DNA of 64,000 nucleotides from Bacteroidota bacterium (lineage in GTDB: Bacteria > Bacteroidota > Bacteroidia > Chitinophagales > Chitinophagaceae), in contig JAPLEH010000001.1 in assembly GCA_026391455.1 (NCBI GenBank), forward strand, positions 124,001 to 188,000. The letters run 5' to 3'. The position numbers and the translations under genes are program-made. The notes below the pieces were generated by a model. The model saw only the letters and a list, made by a program, of their open reading frames with translations, did no database searches and was not told the DNA's origin. Below, one piece after another: positions 9,407-18,167 of this stretch. The stretch's first letter is position 1, and each line of letters begins with the position of its first letter.

Positions 9407-9613
9407 TTGCGTTTCAAAAAAGTTGCGATACTCCTGATTCTTCTGCTCTTGATGGTGCCGGCCTATGCCATGTTGCAATACCTGCAACGGACACTCCGGC
9501 CTCGTGAATCCGGTCGTCAGTTTCTTCTATGGCTGGTATGTTCGCTTTTATTTGTTTTTGTATTCACTTTTGCGGCGGTATTTATCATCCGCTTGTTGTT
9601 TCCGTTGCCTTAG
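9407..9613 (+). CDS. Small two-helix membrane protein
   Basis: A 68-residue protein read from a TTG at 9407 (MRFKKVAILLILLL). It has two hydrophobic segments separated by a basic loop (QYLQRTLRPRESGR), so it should be an inner-membrane hairpin. I do not recognise a family. It lies in the gap between pheT (divergent) and fabI (same strand, 38 bp downstream) and could be cotranscribed with fabI. An upstream ATG exists at 9254 but would overlap pheT and add unlikely sequence. Confidence 0.5.
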   Translation: MRFKKVAILLILLLLMVPAYAMLQYLQRTLRPRESGRQFLLWLVCSLLFVFVFTFAAVFIIRLLFPLP

Positions 9614-9651
9614 AAATATCTCCTTATTTTTACGCACCAAAATCAATCAAC

Positions 9652-10470
9652 ATGGCTTATAATCTTTTAAAAGGGAAAAGAGGAATCATTACCGGGGCTC
9701 TCGACGAAAACTCCATTGCCTGGAAAGTGGCTGAAAAGGCGTACGAAGAAGGCGCCTCGATTGTACTCACCAATGCTCCTATCGCGATGCGGATGGGAGA
9801 GATCAACAAACTGGCAGAGAAAACCCAGGCCAAAATAGTGCCGGCAGATGCCACCAGCGTGGAAGAACTGACCAACCTGTTTACCCAATCACAGGAAATT
9901 TTGGGTGGTAAAATTGACTTTGTGTTGCATTCAATAGGAATGAGTGTGAACATCCGGAAGAAAATTCCCTATACCGAATCCAACTATGATTTTTTCATGA
10001 AGGGGATTGATGTATCCGCTCTTTCCTTTCATAAAATGCTGGCAGTAGCCAAAAAACTCGATGCGATCAGTGAATGGGGCAGCGTGGTGGCCCTGACCTA
10101 TATGGCAGCGCAACGTACCTATCCCTTCTATACAGATATGGCCGATATTAAAGCCATGCTGGAATCCATTGCCCGGAGCTTCGGCTATCATTATGGTGTG
10201 GAAAAGAAAGTGCGGATCAATACCGTATCACAATCACCCACCAAAACCACGGCGGGTACCGGCATTAAAGGGTTCGGTGATTTCTTCGATTATGCCAATT
10301 CGATCGCGCCATTGGGCAATGCCAGTGCCGAAGATTGTGCCAACTACTGCATCACCCTGTTTTCCGACCTTACCCGGATGGTGACCATGCAAAACCTGTT
10401 TCATGACGGGGGCTATTCTACTACCGGAGTGAGTAATGAAGTGATGCAGAAGCTGGGGGTGAGTGAATAG
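9652..10470 (+). CDS. fabI: Enoyl-[acyl-carrier-protein] reductase
   Basis: FabI performs the NADH-dependent last step of fatty-acid elongation. The 272-residue length is typical; the start is the ATG at 9652 (MAYNLLKGKRGIITG). The SDR-like nucleotide loop GIITGALDENSIAW and the active pair Tyr160 / Lys167 (YTDMADIK, Y-x6-K) are visible, as is NTVSQSPTKTTAGTGI near the substrate loop. The Tyr/Lys region is more divergent than in E. coli FabI. The stop codon itself lies within a 7-bp periodic array that continues downstream. Confidence 0.93.
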   Translation: MAYNLLKGKRGIITGALDENSIAWKVAEKAYEEGASIVLTNAPIAMRMGEINKLAEKTQAKIVPADATSVEELTNLFTQSQEILGGKIDFVLHSIGMSVNIRKKIPYTESNYDFFMKGIDVSALSFHKMLAVAKKLDAISEWGSVVALTYMAAQRTYPFYTDMADIKAMLESIARSFGYHYGVEKKVRINTVSQSPTKTTAGTGIKGFGDFFDYANSIAPLGNASAEDCANYCITLFSDLTRMVTMQNLFHDGGYSTTGVSNEVMQKLGVSE

Positions 10471-10655
10471 ATAATAGATGATAGTTGACTGTGTTTAGTT
10501 TTTCATTTGTTAATTGTCAGGCTGTTGGTGCCCCACAATTCTGAAAATAGAGACCAAGACATTTGCTCCCGCCCAATTCATGCATAGCCATTCCATTTAT
10601 GGAATGGGAAAGAGGTGTAATAGTGAATAGATAATAGATAATAGGTGATAGTTTG
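10466..10655. repeat. Two 7-bp periodic arrays (AATAGAT units)
   Basis: The first array (10466-10493) begins two bases before the fabI TAG stop and reads AATAGAT, AATAGAT, GATAGTT, GACTGTG. A second copy (10626-10653) reads AATAGAT, AATAGAT, AATAGGT, GATAGTT, after about 130 bp of unrelated sequence. Unit length is strictly 7 bp. Confidence 0.75.
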
Positions 10656-10853
10656 CTAACTGCCGGGTTTCCTACCGGAGATATGGCAGGCGGGTATTTT
10701 ACCCGTAAGCTAGATGGAGTGATTTGTGATGTGATTTCTTTTAGCTAACGCTATTCACCTTGTAATAAATGAAAATAGTAAAAGCCTCCGCAGCCGGAGG
10801 CTTTTACTATTGTATGGTATGCGCATAGTTTTTACTAAGCGGCTGGCGCCGGG
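10471..10853. other. Gene-free interval after fabI, rich in short repeats and palindromes
   Basis: No gene is seen in these 383 bases. They contain two copies of a 7-bp periodic array (units like AATAGAT; 10466-10493 and 10626-10655), a perfect 9-bp palindrome CCATTCCAT/ATGGAATGG with a 2-nt spacer at 10588-10607, a CGGGTA/TACCCG inverted repeat near 10691-10706, and a strong terminator at 10774-10811. Confidence 0.7.
10774..10811 (-). terminator. Strong, possibly bidirectional terminator
   Basis: A perfect 17-bp inverted repeat (10774-10790 with 10795-10811) has a 4-nt loop and a GC-rich core GCCTCCG/CGGAGGC flanked by A and T runs. It ends the DUF2795 gene on the minus strand and could also stop readthrough from fabI. 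Confidence 0.85.
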
Positions 10854-11075
10854 TCAGTATTCATCCTCATTGAAGAGGAAGTCATCCTGTGTGGGGTAAT
10901 CAGGCCAGATGTCTTCGATGGTTTCGTACACATCTCCCTCATCTTCCAGTTCCTGCAGGTTTTCCACCACTTCCAACGGAGCACCGGAACGGATTGAATA
11001 ATCAATCAATTCATCTTTTGTGGCCGGCCAGGGCGCATCTTCGAGGTAGGAGGCTAATTCTAATGTCCAAAACAT
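10854..11075 (-). CDS. DUF2795 domain protein
   Basis: A 73-residue acidic protein. The N-terminal half (LASYLEDAPWPATKDELIDY) matches the DUF2795 pattern of small bacterial proteins found widely in Bacteroidota; the C-terminal half is very acidic (EDEGDVYETIEDIWPDY). No enzymatic motif, signal peptide or membrane helix is visible. Function is unknown. It is a single gene ended by the hairpin at 10774-10811. Confidence 0.8.
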   Translation of the reverse strand: MFWTLELASYLEDAPWPATKDELIDYSIRSGAPLEVVENLQELEDEGDVYETIEDIWPDYPTQDDFLFNEDEY

Positions 11076-11306
11076 CTTCTCAGGGTTTTTGTTTTTTTAA
11101 TAATGCCTTGCGGCTTGGATAAGATTTGATGGTATTAAATACCCTAATTTTCCGCAAATGTAGTTGTATTAACGAATTTTCCAAATCCTTAGTTGTTCAC
11201 CCTTTTTGGAAGGATTTCTTAAAAAATTCTTTCCGGGCCACATTTATGGTTTTGCCGGGGGCATCTATTTACTGATATTTGATTTTCAAATCGCTGAATT
11301 GGCTGC

Positions 11307-11960
11307 ATGATCACCGGAAAAAATATCTTCAGGCGCTATGGTACCGTAGAGGTGCTGAAAGGGGTGGACCTTACCATCAATAAAGGGGAAGTGGTTTCCA
11401 TTGCCGGCCCTTCCGGCTCTGGTAAAAGCACCCTGTTACATATACTGGGTACCCTCGACAAAGCGGATGCAGGTGAAATAACCATCAATGGTACGGCCAT
11501 CGGCACCCTGCAGGGTCGAAAACTGGCAGCCTTCCGGAATCAGCATATCGGTTTTGTTTTTCAGTTTCACCATTTACTGCCGGAATTCACTGCATTGGAA
11601 AATGTATGTATCCCGGGCTGGCTGGCCGGAAAAAATAAATCAGCAGTGAAAACGGAGGCCGAACGCCTGCTCCATATGCTGGGCCTTTCGCATCGTACGG
11701 ATAATAAACCGAACCAGCTTTCGGGTGGGGAACAACAACGGGTAGCTGTGGCCAGGGCGCTGATCAATAAACCGGATATCATCTTTGCCGATGAACCCAC
11801 CGGCAATCTCGATTCTGCTAATGCCCGTGACCTGCACCAGCTCTTTTTTGACCTCCGCAACGAATTTGGTCAAACTTTCCTCATCGTTACCCACAATGAA
11901 GAACTCGCGCGCCTCAGCGACCGGGTACTGTACATGAAAGATGGGAAGATGGCAGATTGA
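11307..11960 (+). CDS. ABC transporter ATP-binding protein, LolD-like
   Basis: This 217-residue ATPase has Walker A (GPSGSGKST, about residues 37-45), Q-loop ([11 protein letters not shown]), ABC signature ([15 protein letters not shown]), Walker B (IIFADEPTG) and the switch His (IVTHN). The subfamily is LolD/MacB, which powers lipoprotein release from the inner membrane or related extrusion. No permease gene (LolCE or MacB) is adjacent, so the partner must be encoded elsewhere. It converges on the esterase gene with a 19-bp gap and no evident terminator. Confidence 0.9.
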   Translation: MITGKNIFRRYGTVEVLKGVDLTINKGEVVSIAGPSGSGKSTLLHILGTLDKADAGEITINGTAIGTLQGRKLAAFRNQHIGFVFQFHHLLPEFTALENVCIPGWLAGKNKSAVKTEAERLLHMLGLSHRTDNKPNQLSGGEQQRVAVARALINKPDIIFADEPTGNLDSANARDLHQLFFDLRNEFGQTFLIVTHNEELARLSDRVLYMKDGKMAD

Positions 11961-11979
11961 CCTGCTTTTTCTACCCCTG

Positions 11980-12855
11980 TTAAGGATGCCCGTTGAACCA
12001 GGTTTTCAATTCCTCCAGTGTATTAGCAGTTTTAGTGGCGTCGGTCCACCAATCATGAAAAGTGAGCGGATAGGTGATCATCTTTTTGTCTACTCCCAAT
12101 GTATTCAGTTTGGCCACCATCGAAGTACTTTGGCTGATATTCACCACCGGGTCCACGTCTCCATGAAAGAAAATAGTTGGGGGTGAAGTGGCCGTTGCCT
12201 GGTATTGCGGGCTGCAGCTTTTATATCGCTGTTCAGAAGCCGTGGTTACCGGTATCAGCGGCACGCCCAGAAAGGGCTGCAGAATGATATTATAAATATT
12301 GAAATTGTAGTACGACATGGCAAACAGGTCAGTAGGGCCTGCCAGTGACCCGGCTGCTTTTATTTTCCCGTCTGCATTGCGGGTGTAGGCATAGGCGAGC
12401 GACAAATGACCACCGGCGCTATGTCCTACGATATAAAATTTTTGCCCGTTGAATGTATGCAGCGTGGAAAGGCGTAATGCAAAATGTGCGGCACTGTCCA
12501 GATCATCGATCTGCATTTTATAGTTATCAGGGGTGTTCAGCGTAAGCCGGTAATTGATATTGGCCACGGCAAAGCCTCTTTGTTTGAGACCATTGAGCAA
12601 CCAGGTAAGTTCAGATTTATCACCGGTGGCCCATCCACCGCCATGTACCACTACCACAAACGGCGTGGCGCTGGTTCTGCCGGCAGGTAATCCCAGATCA
12701 AATTTCTGGCTGGCATTGCTACCATACGATATGTTGTTGATCGTAGTATCGGTAAGCGGGCCCGGTGGCGGTGGGGGAGGATCGATCGGGTCGGGCTGGC
12801 AACTCATAATAGAAACAGAAATCACGGTCATTAATATTATGGCAGAACTTCTCAT
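11980..12855 (-). CDS. Lipoprotein alpha/beta hydrolase (BD-FAE/esterase type)
   Basis: The ATG at 12855 gives a 291-residue lipoprotein with lipobox SIMSC (Cys19) followed by a proline run. The hydrolase domain has the oxyanion motif HGGGW and nucleophile motif GHSAGG, plus FHGDVDPVV and FHDWW near the acid and histidine. It is probably an esterase that removes acetyl, feruloyl or other acyl groups at the cell surface or periplasm; the substrate cannot be read from the sequence. It is not near the pectin genes. Confidence 0.85.
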   Translation of the reverse strand: MRSSAIILMTVISVSIMSCQPDPIDPPPPPPGPLTDTTINNISYGSNASQKFDLGLPAGRTSATPFVVVVHGGGWATGDKSELTWLLNGLKQRGFAVANINYRLTLNTPDNYKMQIDDLDSAAHFALRLSTLHTFNGQKFYIVGHSAGGHLSLAYAYTRNADGKIKAAGSLAGPTDLFAMSYYNFNIYNIILQPFLGVPLIPVTTASEQRYKSCSPQYQATATSPPTIFFHGDVDPVVNISQSTSMVAKLNTLGVDKKMITYPLTFHDWWTDATKTANTLEELKTWFNGHP

Positions 12856-13066
12856 ACGATGATTTTTGGTGAACGAATACAGGTAAAACGTACCGGCATA
12901 CCCGGGGTAAGCCAACAACCTGTTAAAGACCGTTTGTTATATTTTTTCTCCTGAAATATACCAATAATAAATGTAACCGGCAACCTGCCGTTTATACAAG
13001 GACTACCGTTGGTTTTTCAACAAATCAGGACAATAACTCATTTCGAAAAATAAAAAACGGCGTTGG

Positions 13067-13636
13067 TCAGAGGCGGGGGCGCCAGGGTATTTCAGGTATT
13101 TGCAGTTGGTGTCCGGTATAGCGGCTCAGTACGAATAAATAGTCGCTGAGCCGGTTGAGGTATTTGATGCTCAGCATATCGGTTTCCACGATTTCGTCTT
13201 CGGTCATTTCCAATCGCACACAGCAGCGCTCTGCACGGCGGCATACGCAACGGGCAATATGCAGGTGAGAAAGTACAGGATCACCACCGGGCAGAATAAA
13301 ATGTTTCATGGGGGGGATGGCTTCATTCATCCGGTCCATTTCCTCTTCCAGCAATGATACATCTTCCGGTTTGAGATCGGGTATACGCATTTTGGGCTCC
13401 TTCACCGGGTCGCAGGCAAGGGATGAGCCAATGGTGAAAAGACGGTCCTGGGCTTCCAGCAAAATCTTCCGGGATGTGTCATCAGTGAGGAGGTCTTTAC
13501 ACAATCCCAGGCAGGAATTCAGTTCATCTACGGTGCCATAGGCTTCAATACGAAGGTGAGATTTGGGTACTTTGGTGCCGCCAATCAGGGAAGTGGTGCC
13601 GTCGTCGCCGGTTCTGGTATATATTTTTAATGCCAT
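13067..13636 (-). CDS. Cob(I)alamin adenosyltransferase, PduO type
   Basis: The 189-residue protein from the ATG at 13636 (MALKIYTRTGDDGTTSL) has the PduO signature TRTGDDGTTSLIGG at its N-terminus, then AYGTVDELNSCLG and a C-terminal DYLFVLSRY segment with RRAER. It transfers the adenosyl group of ATP to cob(I)alamin to form coenzyme B12. Its start is about 70 bp after the stop of the ABC ATPase gene, same strand, so the two may be cotranscribed. No other B12 gene is in the window. Confidence 0.92.
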   Translation of the reverse strand: MALKIYTRTGDDGTTSLIGGTKVPKSHLRIEAYGTVDELNSCLGLCKDLLTDDTSRKILLEAQDRLFTIGSSLACDPVKEPKMRIPDLKPEDVSLLEEEMDRMNEAIPPMKHFILPGGDPVLSHLHIARCVCRRAERCCVRLEMTEDEIVETDMLSIKYLNRLSDYLFVLSRYTGHQLQIPEIPWRPRL

Positions 13637-13703
13637 AATATCAAGATTGAATAGGTGTGTGAACGTGTATGTTTTCCTGATAACAGGAATGCCCTGGTTT
13701 TGT

Positions 13704-14408
13704 TCAGTTAAGTGCGGGCCGGGTGGCATTCTTCTTATCGCTTTCGATTACACCATCCCGCAGCCTGATTACACGGCGAGCATGATTGGCGATGTCTTCT
13801 TCATGGGTAACGGTCACAATCGTATTGCCATTGTTGTAAATATCATCAAAGATGCCCATGATCTCGTAGGAGGTTTTGCTGTCCAGATTACCGGTGGGTT
13901 CATCTGCCAGTATGATGGAGGGGTCGTTTACGAGTGCCCGGGCAATGGCTACCCGCTGACATTGTCCGCCGGATAATTCATTGGGTTTATGGTGGCTTCT
14001 GTCGGCCAGGTTCACCATTTCCAGTACATGCAAGGCTTTTTCGTTGCGCAGGCGTTTGCCTATACCTGCATATACCAGCGGGAGGGCCACATTTTCCAAA
14101 GCCGTAAGACGGGGAAGCAGATTGAATTGCTGAAATACAAACCCGATCTCTTTGTTGCGTATTTCAGCGAGTTGGTTGTCTTCCATCTTGCTTACATCAT
14201 GCCCGTTGAGTATATAACTGCCACCTCCGGGGGTATCGAGGCAGCCAATGATATTCATGAGTGTGCTTTTACCGGAGCCGGAAGGACCCATCAGTGCCAC
14301 GTATTCATTTCTGAATATATCCAGCGACAAGCCTTTCAATACCTGCAATTCCTGCCGGCCCATGAAATAGCTTTTTACAATTTGTTCGAGATGTATTACG
14401 CTGTCCAT
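13704..14408 (-). CDS. ABC transporter ATP-binding protein, MacB/LolD family
   Basis: A 234-residue ATPase with Walker A ([14 protein letters not shown]), Q-loop ([12 protein letters not shown]), signature [15 protein letters not shown], Walker B (IILADEPTG) and switch His (VTHEE). The signature carries Cys where LSGGQQQR is usual. It is typical of ATPases paired with MacB/FtsX-like permeases that export peptides or lipoproteins, but no permease is adjacent. The gene lies between gatC and the cobalamin adenosyltransferase on the same strand. Confidence 0.9.
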   Translation of the reverse strand: MDSVIHLEQIVKSYFMGRQELQVLKGLSLDIFRNEYVALMGPSGSGKSTLMNIIGCLDTPGGGSYILNGHDVSKMEDNQLAEIRNKEIGFVFQQFNLLPRLTALENVALPLVYAGIGKRLRNEKALHVLEMVNLADRSHHKPNELSGGQCQRVAIARALVNDPSIILADEPTGNLDSKTSYEIMGIFDDIYNNGNTIVTVTHEEDIANHARRVIRLRDGVIESDKKNATRPALN

Positions 14409-14504
14409 ATTTTTAACGGTTCCGGTGTTGAAATTTCAATAACAAAAATTACAGCATCCAACTATACAAAAATGATTACCGGATCAGTACGGGTATCCGG
14501 TAAT

Positions 14505-14804
14505 TTATTCATTCGGGTTTACGATCACTTTGGGTACTTTAAAAAATTCATTGTCGTGAACAGGTGCATTTTTCAATCCCTCTTCCCGGGTCACGGATCC
14601 TTTTACCACATCCTCACGCAATACGTTTACTTCATCACTCATGAATAATAATGGTTGTACATGATCAAGTTCCAGTTCATTCAGTTTTTCTACAAAACCG
14701 ATCATGTGCTGCAGATCCTGTTTGATCTCTTCTTTTTCAGCCGTGCTGAATTCCAGTCTTGATAAGTGGGCCAGTTTGTCGGCCAACGCGTCATTTACCT
14801 GCAT
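14505..14804 (-). CDS. gatC: Asp-tRNA(Asn)/Glu-tRNA(Gln) amidotransferase subunit C
   Basis: A 99-residue protein starting at the ATG at 14804 (MQVNDALADKLAHLSRLEF). The N-terminal helix LAHLSRLEFS and the later LNELELDHVQPLLF and LREDVV segments are diagnostic for GatC, which stabilises the GatA-GatB interface. It is not linked to gatA (1842) or to a gatB gene here. It lies 96 bp upstream of an ABC ATPase gene. Confidence 0.92.
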   Translation of the reverse strand: MQVNDALADKLAHLSRLEFSTAEKEEIKQDLQHMIGFVEKLNELELDHVQPLLFMSDEVNVLREDVVKGSVTREEGLKNAPVHDNEFFKVPKVIVNPNE

Positions 14805-15026
14805 ACGACAAAGATAGTCAGAAATGGGATAGGGGTCAGGATGTGCCATGGGCTTAACTTCCAAACAAGGTTTCATTGCGTATCGTTGTGTTACCCCGGT
14901 TTCACCGCGTAGTTCTATTCCTTCTCCCGCTTCCTTTTATTATCTTCGCCCTCCCGTAGAAGAACCGGCGGGGTCATCGTGAGCAATTGTATAGCGGTGG
15001 TTTTTTTGATCAATTGAGTAAGCGTT

Positions 15027-16025
15027 ATGGAGAAAGAAATTGTAATGAGTGGCATCCGGCCTACCGGGTATCTGCATCTGGGAAATTATTTTGGTGCCGT
15101 ACGCAACTATGTGCGGATGCAGGAAGCTTATTCCTGTTTTTTTATGGTGGCCGATCTGCATTCGCTTACCACCCATCCCGATACGCGGGAACTGAAGACA
15201 AATGTGCAGCGGGTACTGGCCGAGAATATTGCCTGCGGACTTGATCCGGAGAAAGCAACCCTGTATTGCCAGAGCCATGTGTTTGAAACATCCGAATTAT
15301 ATCTGTATCTCAATATGCTGGCCTATAAAGGTGAATTGGAAAAAACCGTGACCTTTAAAGAGAAAGTACGGCAGCATCCGGAGAATGTGAATGCGGGTTT
15401 GCTTACTTATCCGGTATTGCAGACAGCAGATATCATCCTGCATCGCGCTTCTTATGTACCGGTGGGTAAAGACCAGGAACAACACCTGGAAATGGCGCGC
15501 AATTTTGCCAATCGCTTCAATCACCGCTATGGTGATGTATTTCCGGAACCAAAAGCGTTCAATTTTGGGGAAGAACTGGTAAAAGTGCCGAGCCTGGATG
15601 GAACAGGAAAAATGAGTAAAAGTGAAAACCAGAATGCCACGCTCTACCTGAATGACAGCGACGATCAGATCCGTAATAAACTGAAGAAAGCCAAAACAGA
15701 CAGCGGACCCACGGAACCCGGTACTCCCAAACCCGATTATATTGAAAATCTTTTTTCCCTGATGAGTCTTGTGAGTGATGAGTCAACTGTGCAGCATTTT
15801 GAAACTGCGTATAACGACTGCACCATCCGGTATGGTGATATGAAAAAGCAACTGGGTGAGGATATGGTAAAATTCATTTCGCCCATCCGGGAAAAAGCGG
15901 AAGTGATACAACACGATCAGGCGTATTTAAAACAAATTATGGAAATGGGTGCGGAAAAAGCACGGAAAAGCGCCCGCGAAACCATGCAGATCGTACGGGA
16001 AGTGATGGGGCTCAATTATTTTTAA
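15027..16025 (+). CDS. trpS: Tryptophan-tRNA ligase
   Basis: This 332-residue class I synthetase has the HIGH-type motif HLGNYFG (PTGYLHLGNY, residues about 12-21) and the KMSKS loop (KMSKSENQNATLY, about residues 195-207). Normal bacterial TrpS length. It activates tryptophan and charges tRNA(Trp). A divergent promoter region separates it from gatC. Confidence 0.97.
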   Translation: MEKEIVMSGIRPTGYLHLGNYFGAVRNYVRMQEAYSCFFMVADLHSLTTHPDTRELKTNVQRVLAENIACGLDPEKATLYCQSHVFETSELYLYLNMLAYKGELEKTVTFKEKVRQHPENVNAGLLTYPVLQTADIILHRASYVPVGKDQEQHLEMARNFANRFNHRYGDVFPEPKAFNFGEELVKVPSLDGTGKMSKSENQNATLYLNDSDDQIRNKLKKAKTDSGPTEPGTPKPDYIENLFSLMSLVSDESTVQHFETAYNDCTIRYGDMKKQLGEDMVKFISPIREKAEVIQHDQAYLKQIMEMGAEKARKSARETMQIVREVMGLNYF

Positions 16026-16103
16026 GGGTTGGGCACCCGTATTGGAAATTACATTACTTTTAAGAATTCGGTATTCATACATTCATATCAAAACCATACA
16101 CAC

Positions 16104-16286
16104 ATGAACAAAAAGACAACCTTTACCGTACTGGGTGTACTGGCCTTAGCCGCATCTGCAGTAATGTACAAAGTAGGCAGCAGCTCTTCCCATTTATCGG
16201 AGCTGAAAGATTTTTGGTGGATACCGGCACCATTGGGCATCATTTGCCTGTTGGTAGCGGGTTCTTCCAAACCCAAAAACGGATAA
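16104..16286 (+). CDS. Small membrane protein, unknown
   Basis: A 60-residue protein from the ATG at 16104 (MNKKTTFTVLGVLALAASAV) with two hydrophobic segments separated by a short polar stretch (GSSSSHLSELKDFWW). It ends in a lysine-rich tail. It lies 78 bp after trpS and 41 bp before the deoxynucleoside kinase gene and is probably in the same transcript. No family is recognised. Confidence 0.6.
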   Translation: MNKKTTFTVLGVLALAASAVMYKVGSSSSHLSELKDFWWIPAPLGIICLLVAGSSKPKNG

Positions 16287-16327
16287 CCGGATACAAGCAA
16301 ACTAATACAGGCACAATAGAATTAAAA

Positions 16328-16963
16328 ATGGCAAAAGCTAAAAAACCAAAGCATATCGCAGTGGCCGGTAATATCGGCGCCGGAAAGACCACTCTTACAG
16401 AAATGTTGAGTAAGCATTATAAATGGATACCCAACTTCGAAGATGTGGATCATAACCCTTACCTGATGGATTTCTATGAAGATATGCCGAGGTGGAGCTT
16501 CAACCTGCAAATATTCTTCCTCAATAGCCGCCTGCGTCAATTGGTGGAAATACAAAAAGGTACCGAGACCGTGATACAGGACCGGACCATTTACGAAGAT
16601 GCTAATATTTTTGCGCCCAACCTTCATGAAATGGGGCTCATGAGCAAAAGGGATTTTGATAATTATTATCATTTTTTTCAAACGCTAAAAACATTGGTGC
16701 AACCACCAGACCTGCTTATTTATCTAAATGCATCGGTACCTACATTGGTGGGACAGATACAAAAGCGGGGGCGCGAATACGAAGAGAACATACGCCTCGA
16801 CTACCTGAAAAAACTGAATGAGTATTACAACAAATGGATCGCCGATTATAAAGAAGGCCCGTTGCTGGTGATCGATGTGGACAAGAATAAATTCGGTGAG
16901 CGTGATGAAGATTTTGGCGATATCATCCGGAAAGTGGACGCGCAGTTGTATGGTTTGTTCTGA
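16328..16963 (+). CDS. Deoxynucleoside kinase (deoxyadenosine/deoxyguanosine type)
   Basis: The ATG at 16328 gives 211 residues. The P-loop GNIGAGKTTL is at residues about 14-23, followed by the NMP-kinase-like DRTIYEDA motif and the lid segment QKRGREYEENIRLDYL. This is the dNK/TK2-like family found in Bacteroidota and Firmicutes, which phosphorylates salvaged deoxynucleosides. The exact base preference cannot be set from sequence alone. Confidence 0.88.
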   Translation: MAKAKKPKHIAVAGNIGAGKTTLTEMLSKHYKWIPNFEDVDHNPYLMDFYEDMPRWSFNLQIFFLNSRLRQLVEIQKGTETVIQDRTIYEDANIFAPNLHEMGLMSKRDFDNYYHFFQTLKTLVQPPDLLIYLNASVPTLVGQIQKRGREYEENIRLDYLKKLNEYYNKWIADYKEGPLLVIDVDKNKFGERDEDFGDIIRKVDAQLYGLF

Positions 16964-16997
16964 TCGATTCAGGGGTTGACACTATAAACCCACAACT

Positions 16998-17423
16998 ATG
17001 AAAAAAACATTGTTTATCCTGTTCATTGGTTGCAGCACGCCAGGTATTTCCCAGGAATATAAAGACACTGTATTTACCGCAGGAGGGCATAGCTGTTCCT
17101 GCCGGTATAACTTTAATGAGAAGGACGATAATGGCATTTTCGACCGCAATGCAAAAGATCCCTCTTTTCCCGGGGGTGAGGAGGAATGGAATAGGTTTGT
17201 AAAAAAGAATATTGATAAAAGCTTCAAGGGAAAACACACAGTCGAGATCAAATTCATCGTGGATAAAAACGGGGACCTCTCCGGTTTTACCGTCATCAAC
17301 AGTGCGCCGGCACAAAAGTATGAAGAAGTGGTGCGGGTGCTGAAATTGTCGGGTAAATGGTTCCCCTCTGTTCAGAAAGGATTTTGTGTTAAATCCATCG
17401 TTACACTGAAAGTGACACTATGA
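16998..17423 (+). CDS. Secreted protein with TonB C-terminal-like domain
   Basis: A 141-residue protein with an N-terminal signal peptide (MKKTLFILFIGCSTPGISQ). The C-terminal half (VEIKFIVDKNGDLSGFTVIN, then KWFPSVQKGFCVKSIVTLKV) matches the TonB C-terminal fold pattern, but there is no N-terminal membrane anchor linked to a Pro-rich spacer, so it is not a normal energy transducer. A related secreted protein is encoded at 36881. Both may be periplasmic or released proteins of unknown role. Confidence 0.7.
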   Translation: MKKTLFILFIGCSTPGISQEYKDTVFTAGGHSCSCRYNFNEKDDNGIFDRNAKDPSFPGGEEEWNRFVKKNIDKSFKGKHTVEIKFIVDKNGDLSGFTVINSAPAQKYEEVVRVLKLSGKWFPSVQKGFCVKSIVTLKVTL

Positions 17424-17485
17424 GTGTTGCAAGGTGCTTTGCATTTGCCTGATCGTATTAAAAGCGAAGCAATACCAGCCCTTCA

Positions 17486-18037
17486 TTAATAATTGGCCCA
17501 TGCTTCATACTCTTTCAGCATGTCAGCTATTTTCTTCAGCCATGCTGCCTGCTTTTCTTTGTTGATACTGTGTCGGGTCTCTTTATCGTACTGGTTCTGC
17601 ATTTCTTCTTTATCATCCGTTACATCATCATAGATTTTTTTCAGGTCTTTTTGATACGTACGTTGATTGAATTTGTATTCAGCCATTTTTTTATTCAGGA
17701 GGCGGGCAAATATTTCGGCAATATCAAAATGGCCCTGTTCATGGGCGAGTATGTACGCGTCTTTATGCCGGCCCCAGGAACGTGATCGGGAAAAAGTGGA
17801 CGTGATTTTATACCCGAACTGATCATTCTTCATATTGTACTCAATACTGAGTAACGTAGTGGTGGAGGCAGCGGCATCACTGTTTGGATCTGGGTCGGCC
17901 TTGTAATCAGACCATTGGAGTTTACGGGTGGCGCTCCATTTTACCAGGTCATCGTTAGCACCCGCACTGCTTTGTGCAGGAGCAGGCAGATAGCTGAGGT
18001 TGAAGAAAAGGAGGACTCCCTGGAAAAGTGTTTTCAT
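17486..18037 (-). CDS. Secreted DUF922 protein, putative zinc peptidase
   Basis: A 183-residue protein with a signal peptide (residues 1 to about 22). The motif AHEQGHFD provides HExxH and an Asp, as expected for a zincin-like metallopeptidase, and the domain looks like DUF922. The C-terminal 60 residues form a charged helix (DDVTDDKEEMQNQYDKETRH). Activity is unproved. It lies downstream of pckA on the same strand but behind a terminator. Confidence 0.75.
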   Translation of the reverse strand: MKTLFQGVLLFFNLSYLPAPAQSSAGANDDLVKWSATRKLQWSDYKADPDPNSDAAASTTTLLSIEYNMKNDQFGYKITSTFSRSRSWGRHKDAYILAHEQGHFDIAEIFARLLNKKMAEYKFNQRTYQKDLKKIYDDVTDDKEEMQNQYDKETRHSINKEKQAAWLKKIADMLKEYEAWANY

Positions 18038-18111
18038 ACAAAGTAATAGTAACGTAAAGTCGAATGAAAAGTTATTCAGGTGTGCTGTGGTGCCGTTAAA
18101 AAAAATGAAAA

Positions 18112-18139
18112 ACCCGTTTCATCAGGTGATGAAACGGGT
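18112..18139 (-). terminator. Intrinsic terminator of pckA
   Basis: A perfect 12-bp stem (18112-18123 with 18128-18139) with a 4-nt loop lies 28 bp past the pckA stop. On the minus strand it is followed by TTTTTCATTTT; A/T runs on both sides could let it work in both directions. Confidence 0.85.
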
Positions 18140-18167
18140 AAAAAATGAAAAAAACCGTCCGAAACTT

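Noticed and set aside
13704-14408. ABC signature LSGGQCQR as an inactivating change
   Set aside because: The Gln-to-Cys position in the signature varies among active ATPases and all other motifs are intact.
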